Position numbers and translations under genes: made by a program. The notes below the pieces were generated by a model that was not told the DNA's origin, did not search any database, and worked only from the letters and a program-made list of their open reading frames with translations. 64,000 bases of DNA from Amphiduros pacificus (taxonomy: Eukaryota; Annelida; Polychaeta; Phyllodocida; Hesionidae), in NCBI GenBank assembly GCA_949316495.1, contig OX439010.1:2795001-2859000 (forward strand), in the 5' to 3' direction. Positions 50,736-62,100 of the stretch are shown one piece after another. Each line of letters starts with the position of its first letter. Positions within the stretch are counted from its first letter, which is position 1.

Positions 50736-53700
50736 TGAGTCTGTGAACTGATGGGTTAAAGAAGGAATGACTATTCATACAGATTCTGCAGACACTGAGT
50801 AGTATATGTCCCAGTCAGCCACCTGATTACAGGTCATGACCTTATTTTGGTCAATTTTGACAGGATGATATTTAGGGGGGCAAGACAAGTATTCATGACT
50901 TGAGGAATTCCAAATTTAGAATATCAAATACAGGGCAATGATGGCAGAGGTAGTGAGAAGATTGAAACGACTGACATATTACTACCGATGAGTAACACTG
51001 ATAATTATGTAATTCAAACACCAAAGCTGACATAGACAATTCGAAACATAACTAAAACTATATTTTTGTCTAAAATATATTTTATTTGGATGTGCTCCCC
51101 GTCACAAGCGCTTTGCAAAGCATAAACAACAAATATACAAATGCACATACATAAACATCTGATAAGCTTTCTTTGAATAAAAACATGATTTACCTTATAT
51201 GCCAAACAGAAAAAAATCTTTATTATTCATTTCATAAAACAGTATGTCATAAAAAATCTAGGCATTTAAAAAATGTTTTTTTATTGACAAAAAACTGCAG
51301 GTTTAAACCTTATAAGATTTGGGAATTTCTCATGCCATAATATAAGGTGAATACAGGAACTGATTTGGATTCATCACTAAAAATAAGTTGTGCAACATTG
51401 ACATTTTCACAATATTTTGGAAAACTGAGGAAATTGGGTCTTTGGAACAGTCAAAGTGGTAAAAGCACTTAAAAAAAATACAGATATATGAAATATGGTA
51501 TCACCAAGCAACCTTGATACCTGCACACTTGTTAATGGACTACTAGAAGGTCCATTTGCCTTCACATATTGAGATGTATATGTGGCTATGTAAGACCCAT
51601 TTATTTTTTTTTAAATCATTGTCTTTTTTTTCACATATCCCTGATGAGAGCTGAGTCAAGCTTGAAACCACCAGGCAGTGGGAAGTCAGTTTTTTGTATA
51701 CAGCTCTTAGAACAGTAATAAATATATGTGATAATATAGACTATATTATAACATACTGTATACTGTACTGATCAGAGATGACGAGGGCAGACGTGTATAC
51801 GTCACGATTTCTGTGTACTTTTCAGTTAGGAGCGCCATTATTCCTAATCTCGAGTCTACATTTATGGCAACTTCAAAATGATGAGAAAATTTAAATATCA
51901 TTTTCAAAACGGAAACTGTATACAAATGATTTAAAAAAAAGAAGACTTTCTTGTTATGCTCTACCAGGATATTGTGGTGGTATACTGGACAAAATGTCAA
52001 CAGCTGAGTGGGTCTGAGTGGGACCCAGCAAGGCGAATCACAACAAATCACTGCATTGGTTCATTTTTTCTGCTGAATTATTTTATACAAAGCATGAAAG
52101 TTCACTTTTCAAATGTATATGCAAGTCTCATATTTAATAATCATTGAAAAGCACTCCAAGAAACTTTCCATTGTCCATGTTTTCCCCTGCTTTCATTAAT
52201 ATTGACAAGACTAGACTAAATCCCTGGGGTCCAGGTTTGTTATAGTTTAAAAGGTGGAGCCATCTGGTGTGAATCACTGACTAAAAATAATGGGATGTTG
52301 CAAGTATTAGATTGAACCCTAATTGAATAACGAAATGTCTATTTTAATCCTCAACTGAAATTAGTAAAACTCTCCATATATTGTTTTGTTTAAAAACCTC
52401 CATAACATCTGTTACTACTGAACAAGCTATGTGAATTCTAGCACCTTGTGATTTTAGTATAAATGCAATATTTTTGCAACATCATTCACTAATTCAGAAC
52501 CATGTTTTTGTCAATTCTAAATTGAATTTCTAATGTTCATTTTTTATCAACCATATCACAGGCTAAAAAGTGTCATCTGAATCTGTTATTTACATTTAAA
52601 AACAAACAAATCACACCATGTTTATCACAAATCTATGTCCTACACCAAATGCATGCTATGTGCACAATATTTAAATATTTCCTTTCTTCGTTGTCAGATT
52701 TAAATGCAGAGAAAAGGAAATAAATCGTGACCTCAATATTCATAAAAATAATGTCAAGGGTACAAGAACTGTATATTGAGACTCTTAAGTTAGTGACTTA
52801 GTAACTTCTGTCATGCTAATGTAAAATATAGATTTCAAAAGAAATTAACCCATGTTTTAACATTTAACAAGAAATTATAATTTCTGAATCATCAAAAATT
52901 AACAACATAAAAATCTTTGTTTAAAAAAAATATTTCCCACAACAATTTATGACTTTCAATGAAATTTACATACTTCTGTTCCATTGAACCATCAAAAACT
53001 TACACACAATCTACATGTACATGTACATTTCCATAGTGATCAACAATTTTCTTCTTGTATCGAGATTTTGATCAGATAAACTCATGATATATGTCAATAA
53101 ACAATACCTTCTTGGACAAGTATCGCCCTCTGGTGAAGGATTGTTATCAACTCGTCGGTGACTGGCTGTTTCGACCATTCCCCTGTTTGACTGTATCCTC
53201 TTCTAGTGCACCGTGCTTGCTTGACCGCATATTATCAATTAATTCACCGACTTTTGACTTTTCTTTTCAACATATGTTTTGCATTAATGGTCACTTAGCC
53301 TTTCTGAAAGATATTTTGTGAGATTTGAGCTATTTCAGAGTGACTAGAGTTGACTTCTGGGTCTGCTTCCTGTTGCCATGGTTGAACTGGGGGACAGAAT
53401 TCATTCTCATGGTCCAACACGCCACAGTCAAACAGGAGAATGGTTGAAAATGCCAGCAACCAACTCATCTCATAAAATATTTTTTTAATAATAAATATCT
53501 GCAAACTGCTTTACAGAATGTGTTCAAAAGTCACTTATAAAATATCTTTTTTATATCCTCAGTATAAAATTCATCAATTGCATCCTCAATATAAAACAAA
53601 GGCCAGAGACCTAAGCACTGGGCTGATCCTTGCTAATTGTTATTGTACATATGTAGTGACTACTTCTTTTAATTCCCTGTGAATATCTTTATATATTACA

Positions 53701-54830
53701 ATTCTGGTATAATCATATTTACTTTTATAATTTAAAAAATCTGAGTTTTATGGAAAATATAAAGGATTCATATCTGACAATACTCCCTATGAATAGCTAA
53801 AAAAATCCACCCAGTAGTTTCAGAGAAGATTGAGTTTGACAGACAGACAGAATATTTCCCCTCTTGCTGCAAAAGCGATGCTGACAGTCAGCACAACTTA
53901 AAGCTTAAATGAAGATAAAAATGCATAAGCAGATACATAAACATATCTATAAAGAATATAAAGACTGATAAATAACCAGCACCTCATAAGATTAGGTTGA
54001 TCACAGTAAGAGATTGATCAACAGCTTTACATGTGTATTCCTGATTCTACATGTACATTTTTACAGTGTAAATATAAAATTTATTTCAATGACCTAAGAG
54101 CAAATTGCTGCATTAAGCTTAAGAAGTCAATGTGGTAAAATAATGTACTTAATACTAGGGTGGACTCCATCACCCCCACATTGCTTTATTCTTAAAGTTT
54201 CCAACTGAGGCTATATTTAGTAGAATGAGGCACTGGATGTTCCAGATATATATGCATGTGCTTGCCTTTGTATTTAAAAAAAAATCAATTCAAAATTTGA
54301 CCAAAAAAATCTCGCCCCCAGGGAAAATAGATAGAATATATCATACCAATGAAAATCAAAACATTCTTATCAGATTAAGAGGAGGAGAGCGATGATGATG
54401 GACAGACAGAATGACAGAAGATTACCCTACACTTTACAAGCTATGCCGCCATGGGCAACACAGCTAAAAAAAAAATAGGCATTGACATTCTTTCTGGAAA
54501 ATAATTTTAAGATTATATTTTTTCCTGTACACCAACTGTCAAATGTAACTTTTTGCTCTATTTCTAGGAGGCAGAATTTGATGGAACCAAAAGGATGAAA
54601 TAATCTTCCTCAGAAAATCTGAAAAAAAAACATGATCCTTAAAAGAAATTAAAGGATACATTTGTCCTAACTTTATATTTGGTAATTCTCACATTTCTAA
54701 CTTTCACATTTCATATATAATTTTCATTAATCAAAATATTTTTTGTGCTTTTATAATTTTATACAGAGCACAACATTTTCTTGAAGGTACAAGAATGTGA
54801 AAAATTGATTAAAGCACACAATATTATGGA
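50736..54830. other. Gene-poor 4-kb stretch
   Basis: AT-rich; no convincing exon apart from the weak candidate at 53295-53468. It lies downstream of the minus-strand kinase gene. Confidence 0.4.
53295..53468 (-). CDS. Weak candidate: short secreted peptide ORF
   Basis: From the ATG at 53468 the frame opens with a signal-peptide-like stretch (MSWLLAFSTILLFDCG), followed by a polar, Cys-containing tail (NEFCPPVQPWQQEADPEV), about 57 residues in all. No family is recognised. The first third has an inverted partner at 53168-53200 (+), which argues for a repeat-derived origin. Could equally be chance. Confidence 0.15.
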   Translation of the reverse strand: MSWLLAFSTILLFDCGVLDHENEFCPPVQPWQQEADPEVNSSHSEIAQISQNIFQKG

Positions 54831-54832
54831 AT

Positions 54833-55150
54833 CACCACAAGGCATCACCATGTATGGCATCACTATATATGGCATCACCATATATGGCATCACCATATAT
54901 GGCATCACCATATATGGCATCACCATATATGGCATCACCATATATGGCATCACCATATATGACATCACCATATATGGCATCACTATATATGGCATCACCA
55001 TATATGGCATCACTATATATGGCATCACCATATATGGCATCACCATATTTAACATCACCATATATGGCATCACCATATATGGCATCGCTACTAAAGGCAT
55101 CACCATATATGGCATCGCTACTAAAAGCTTCACCACACTTGGCAATGCCA
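54833..55150 (+). repeat. 15-bp minisatellite (~20 copies)
   Basis: Unit GGCATCACCATATAT; being a multiple of three it reads as GITIY repeats on plus and MVMPY repeats on minus. No gene signals. Confidence 0.95.
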
Positions 55151-55458
55151 TAATTTTTCCCTGAGGTGGATCATCTTCCTATAAACAAAACCAAACATCT
55201 ATTTGCTCACTGACTTGACACTAACTTGACACTTCATACTACAAGATAATGCATGGCCTTCTTTGTGGCCTTATTTGGTCATGTTATTCTATTATCGATC
55301 AATTTGTTCTCATATTTCTCAGGGCTGGATAATATGCTCACCGGTTAGCCCAGCGTGACCTTGTAGCTTCACATTTATCTTAGATGTTTGGCTCTAACTG
55401 TTGAATATAATCAGATGACTGTGGAATCATATCATGGTAAGCCATGTACATGTATATA

Positions 55459-55559
55459 GTCTGACAAGACTCATCTGACAAGACTCATCTGACAAGACTC
55501 ATCTGACAAGACTCATCTGACAAGACTCATCTGACAAGACTCATCTGACAAGACTCAAG
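55459..55559 (+). repeat. 14-bp tandem repeat (7 copies)
   Basis: Unit CTGACAAGACTCAT, nearly perfect. Confidence 0.95.
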
Positions 55560-56137
55560 ACTCAATAAGTGAGAGAATGACTAGCTATTTTCTTTATAAT
55601 TTACATTGCAATTTTCCCATCAAATACCAATCATATACGTGGTATCTGTCAGCTTCTGAGAAATTGTCACTTCATTCCAAACTTCTGGGAACTAATCTAC
55701 TAAATGCAGCTGGAAACAAACATAATATCAAATGCCGACGAGGCTTCCCTTCCACGGAGCAATGTTAAAAATCACTGGAGCAAGTGTAACCATGTCTAAA
55801 ATATAAGAAATATGCCAATAATTTGGTCAAACTGGACCTTTCCCTGAAACCATTTGGTGAAAATTTGTTTTTTTCTGGACTACCTGCTCACCTTTGGCTG
55901 CACTCTATTTGGTAAAGTTTGGCCTTTATCTCCTGCTATTAAGACTCTTCTCTTTCTAAACGTAGACCAAGTGGAACTAGAATAAGCTACAGCTCAGGCC
56001 TATCAAACCTCTAGAGGGCATTGAAACTACTAGAAGTGTTAAATAACAAGTCATCTCGTTTTTTTTTGTGCATATTGATGAAACCCATTGTTATTGCATG
56101 CGATAAAACATATTTCTCGCAAGATCCCTGTGGCAAT
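55560..56137. other. Presumed 3' UTR and flank of the tyrosine kinase
   Basis: Lies just 3' of the kinase stop codon on the minus strand. No other feature recognised. Confidence 0.35.
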
Positions 56138-59100
56138 CTACAGGCGCTTTGACTTAAAGTTTTGCAGTTCTTCGCGGAGTTGTTCGAAGCTGGGTCTGTT
56201 GTTGGGGTGGTAATCCCAGCATTTATAGATGAGAATAGCGTAGAGAGCCTCGGGGCAGTCCCTCGGCCTCTTGAGCCTCAGCCCATTGTTCAGTTTCTCG
56301 TAGAGGTCCTTGTCATCACACAGATGAGGCGAGCGTCCGTAGCTAAATATCTCCCACACGGTCACCCCGAAGCTCCAGACATCACTCTTCTCCGTGAACG
56401 TATACGTCCTCATCACCTCCGGACCACACCTTCAATAGCAACAATAATAACAACAACAACTAAATGGCAAAATACGTTCTCATCACCTCCGGACCACACC
56501 TTCAATAGCAAAAATAATAACAACATCAACTAAATGGCAAAATACGTCCTCGTCACCTCCGGACCACACCTTCAATAGCAACAATAATAACAACAACTAA
56601 ATGGCAAAATACGTCCTCGTCACCTCCGGACCACACCTTCAATAGCAACAATAATAACAACAACAACTAAATGGCAAAATACGTCCTCATCACCTCCGGA
56701 CCACACCTTCAATAGCAACAATAATAACAACAACAACTAAATGGCAAAATACGTCCTCATCACCTCCGGACCACACCTTCAATAGCAACAATAATAACAA
56801 TAACAACTAAATGGCAACATATGTTTACATCATTTCTGGGTTCATCATTAATATCATAAATCATTTAATCTATAATCTCATATGATGTAGTCTATGAGTC
56901 TGATAAAAATATCAAAATATCATAATGGTTACATCATATGTGACTACATCATTTATATCATAAATCTTTTAATCTATTAATTTATAAAAACAATAAAATA
57001 TTATAATTGTGCAAATCACTTGTGGGTACATCATTTAATCTATTTAATAATAAAAATAATAAAGTATTATAATGTTCGCATCATTTGTGAATGCATCATC
57101 TACATTAAAAATCAATTAATCTATCAAAATTATTAAAAATCAATTGACTGTGAAATTTCATTAATCATGACAGCAATAAAAAACTAAAATCATGATCAGC
57201 AATGTATCTGCTGCTTTTTTATCAGAATATATAGAGAATGAGAGAGACTAGGAGGGTGAGTAGCTAGAATGAGAGAGACTAGGAGGGTGAGTAGCTAGGA
57301 TGAGAGACTAGGAGGGTGAGTAGCTAGGATGAGAGACTAGAAGGGTGAGTAGCTAGGATGAGAGACTAGGAGGGTGAGTAGCTAGAATGAGAGAGACTAG
57401 GGGGGTGAGTAGCTAGAATGAGAGAGACTAGGAGGGTGAGTAGCTAGGATGAGAGACTAGGAGGGTGAGTAGCTAGGATGAGAGACTAGAAGGGTGAGTA
57501 GCTAGGATGAGAGACTAGAAGGGTGAGTAGCTAGGATGAGAGACTAGAAGGGTGAGTAGCTAGGATGAGAGACTAGGAGGGTGAGTAGCTAGGATGAGAG
57601 AGACTAGGAGGGTGAGTAGCTAGGATGAGAGAGACTAGGAGGGTGAGTAGGTAGGATGAGAGAGACTAGGAGGGTGAGTAGCTAGGATGAGAGAGACTAG
57701 GAGGGTGAGTAGGTAGGATGAGAGAGACTAGGAGGGTGAGTAGCTAGGATGAGAGACTAGAAGGGTGAGTAGCTAGGATGAGAGACTAGGAGGGTGAGTA
57801 GCTAGGATGAGAGAGACTAGGAGGGTGAGTAGCTAGGATGAGAGAGACTAGGAGGGTGAGTAGCAAGGATGAGGGAGACTAGAAGGGTGAGTAGCTAGAA
57901 TGAGAGAGACTAGGAGGGTGAGTAGCTAGGATGAGAGACTAGGAGGGTGAGTAGCTAGGATGAGAGAGACTAGGAGGGTGAGTAGCTAGGATGAGAGAGA
58001 CTAGGAGGGTGAGTAGCAAGGATGAGGGAGACTAGAAGGGTGAGTAGCTAGAATGAGAGAGACTAGGAGGGTGAGTAGCAAGGATGAGGGAGACTAGAGG
58101 GGTGAGTAGCTAGAATGAGAGAGACTAGGAGGGTGAGTAGCTAGAATGAGAGAGACTAGGAGGGTGAGTAGCTAGGATGAGAGACTAGGAGGGTGAGTAG
58201 CTAGAATGAGAGAGACTAGGAGGGTGAGTAGCAAGGATGAGGGAGACTAGAGGGGTGAGTAGCTAGAATGAGAGAGACTAGGAGGGTGAGTAGGTAGGCT
58301 GAGAGAGACTAGGAGGGTGAGTAGTAAGAATGAGAGAGACTAGGAGGGTGAGTAGCGAGGATGAGAGACTAGGAGGGTGAGTAGCGAGGATGAGAGAGAC
58401 TAGGAGGGTGAGTTGCGAGGATGAGAGAGACTAGGAGGGTGAGTAGGTAGGCTGAGAGAGACTAGGAGGGTGAGTAGTAAGAATGAGAGAGACTAGGAGG
58501 GTTAGTAGCGAGGATGAGAGAGACTAGGAGGGTGGGTAGGTAGAATGAGAGAGACTAGGAGGGTGAGTAGCGAGGATGAGTAGCTAGAATGAGAGAGACT
58601 AGGAGGGTGAGTAGCAAGGATGAGGGAGACTAGAGGGGTGAGTAGCTAGAATGAGAGAGACTAGGAGGGTGAGTAGCTAGGATGAGAGACTAGGAGGGTG
58701 AGTAGCGAGAATGAGAGAGACTAGGAGGGTGAGTAGCTAGAATGAGAGAGACTAGGAAGGTGGGTAGGTAGGAAGAGAGAGACTAGGAGGGTGAGTAGCG
58801 AGGATGAGAGAGACTAGGAGGGTGAGTAGCGAGGATGAGAGAGACTAGGAGGGTGAGTTGCGAGGATGAGAGAGACTAGGAGGGTGAGTTGCGAGGATGA
58901 GGGAGACTAGAGGGGTGAGTAGCTAGAATGAGAGAGACTAGGAGGGTGAGTAGCTAGAATGAGAGAGACTAGGAGGGTGAGTAGCTAGGATGAGAGACTA
59001 GGAGGGTGAGTAGCTAGAATGAGAGAGACTAGGAGGGTGAGTAGCAAGGATGAGGGAGACTAGAGGGGTGAGTAGCTAGAATGAGAGAGACTAGGAGGGT

Positions 59101-62100
59101 GAGTAGGTAGGCTGAGAGAGACTAGGAGGGTGAGTAGTAAGAATGAGAGAGACTAGGAGGGTGAGTAGCGAGGATGAGAGAGACTGGGAGGGTGAGTAGC
59201 TAGAATGAGAGAGACTAGGAGGGTGAGTTGCGAGGATGAGAGAGACTAGGAGGGTGAGTAGCGAGGATGAGAGAGACTAGGAGGGTTAGTAGCGAGGATG
59301 AGAGAGACTAGGAGGGTGAGTTGCGAGGATGAGAGAGACTAGGAGGGTGAGTTGCGAGGATGAGAGAGACTAGGAGGGTGAGTAGCGAGGATGAGAGAGA
59401 CTAGGGGGGTGAGTTGCGAGGGTGAGAGAGACTAGGAGGGTGAGTAGCGAGGACTTGCCATCTGACAGGGAGCTCCTTGGACTTGGTGGCTCGGTAGTAG
59501 TCCTTCCCCGGGTCCATGATCCGAGACAAACCAAAGTCGCTGATCTTCATGCGCTCGTCCTTGGTGACCAGGATGTTCCGCGTGGCCAGGTCTCGATGTA
59601 TTATGTTCTGAGAAGACAGGTACACCATACCCTGGGGGGGGAAAAGAGGGACACATGATTTTATTTGTCTTAATTTTGTCAATTCTCACTGCTTGAGTTT
59701 CAATATTTGTGATCCTCCAGGTGTCTCTTGCGTCATGAACAATGCATGCTGGGATAGGTTTGTAGACATGACAGCTGATATAGCTACCATTCTGTATGCT
59801 GTGAAGGGAATTTAGTAATATACATGTACAGAAAAAAAAAGTCAGTTTTGGAATCTTGAAAATAGAAAGAGTTATGAGTGTAAAAACTGTAAAATTTCAT
59901 ATCTATCAGCATTTGTTAGCACTATGAGCTAAGCTTGAATTTCAACAAAGTACATCCATGTGCTACAGATTTTAACACATCAGGTGGCAGCATGGCCCAC
60001 TTGAGGAGTGAGAATTAAGTAATGAAAACTATTCATCAAACAAGAGTCTTTGTTCCTTAAAAACTCTCATTGCTCTTGCTAAAAAGCGAAGCCCTGAACC
60101 AATTACTCCTCTTTCATATTTGATTATTTCCTTGAATTCTTCTTAAGAAAATCATTAAAGGCCCTTACCTCACATGTCTCCATGGTGTACTGTATGAGTT
60201 TGCGTTCCTTGCTTCTTGCTTCCATTTTCTGGTCCAAAGTCTTGAGGTAATTCCTAAGACATCCATTTTCCACAAATTCCATCACCAGTAGCATTGGATG
60301 CTCTGCAAAAATTGTAGACAAATATTTACAGCACTGATGAACATTTGCCCTCTTGCATATATACTGCATGGCCAATAAGTGTCACCTACATGCCACCAGC
60401 GTGTCACCTACATGCCACCAGCGTGTCACCTACATGCCACCAGCGTGTCACCTACATGCCACCAGCGTGTCACCTACATGCCACCAGCGTGTCACCTACA
60501 TGCCACCAGCGTGTCACCTGCATGCCACCAGCATGTCACCTGCATGCCACCAGCGTGTCACCTACATGCCACCAGCGTGTCACCTGCATGCCACCAGCGT
60601 GTCACCTACATGCCACCAGCGTGTCACCTGCATGCCACCAGCGTGTCACCTGCATGCCACCAGCGTGTCACCTACACGCCACCAGCGTGTCACCTACACG
60701 CCACCAGCATGTCACCTGCATGCCACCAGCGTGTCACCTGTATGCCACCAGCGTGTCACCTACACGCCACCAGCATGTCACCTGCATGCCACCAGCGTGT
60801 CACCTGCATGCCACCAGCGTGTCACCTACATGCCACCAGCGTGTCACCTACATGCCACCAGCGTGTCACCTACATGCCACCAGCGTGTCACCTACATGCC
60901 ACCAGTGTGTCACCTACATGCCACCAGCGTGTCACCTGCATGCCACCAGCGTGTCACCTACATGCCACCAGCGTGTCACCTGCATGCCACCAGCGTGTCA
61001 CCTACATGCCACCAGCGTGTCACCTACATGCCACCAGCGTGTCACCTGCATGCCACCAGCGTGTCACCTACATGCCACCAGCGTGTCACCTGCATGCCAC
61101 CAGTGTGTCACCTACATGCCACCAGCGTGTCACCTACATGCCACCAGCGTGTCACCTGCATGCCACCAGTGTGTCACCTACATGCCACCAGCGTGTCACC
61201 TACATGCCACCAGCGTGTCACCTGCATGCCACCAGCGTGTCACCTACATGCCACCAGCGTGTCACCTGCATGCCACCAGCGTGTCACCTGCATGCCACCA
61301 GCGTGTCACCTACATGCCACCAGCGTGTCACCTGCATGCCACCAGCGTGTCATCTGCATGCCACCAGCGTGTCATCTGCATGCCACCAGCGTGTCACCTG
61401 CATGCCACCAGCGTGTCACCTGCATGCCACCAGCGTGTCACCTGCATGCCACCAGCGTGTCACCTACACGCCACCAGTGTGTCACCTTCTTGCCACTTGA
61501 AGGGCACAAGGCCAGTTTTAAACACATGACCTTTGATGGGCAGTACTTGCTCTATAAGCTTCGTTGGCAGAATTTCTTTTTTTTTTCACATTACTAGATA
61601 CAAGGTTCTTTGATGTTCTCTAATCAATGCCTTAGATAAAATTTCTTGTTTTTCTTACAACTGTATATCTTGAAAAAACACATGGTGAGCTACATTAAGC
61701 TGTCGATTGGGTCAATTAATACAGAGTAGACCATTAAGCTGTCGATTGGGTCAATTAATACAGAGTAGACCATTAAGCTGTCGATTGGGTCAATTAATAC
61801 AGAGTAGACCATTAAGCTGTCGATTGGGTCAATTAATACAGAGTAGACCATTAAGCTGTTGATTGGGTCAATTAAAGGGGGAGTTCCTAATAATTGGGTT
61901 GTACCCCAAACCATGTGTTTTTTTGTCATAAAATCATTCATTTGGTTGCCAGTAGTCATCTCACAAATTTCAAGTGTATCTTGTAAACGTTGTGATGATC
62001 AAATTTCACTTCAAAGTTTGGATCATGACATATCTCCGAAGTCAGTCCGGAATTTTATTACCCCCTGTCACGTGGGGTGGTGACGTAGAGAGTGTAACAT

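Noticed and set aside
54759-55164. MVMPY (minus) and GITIY (plus) repeat ORFs
   Set aside because: A 15-bp tandem repeat is open on both strands; nothing suggests translation.
60345-61597. Three long overlapping plus-strand ORFs (373-414 codons)
   Set aside because: They are the same stop-free 22-bp minisatellite in three frames, inside a kinase intron on the opposite strand.
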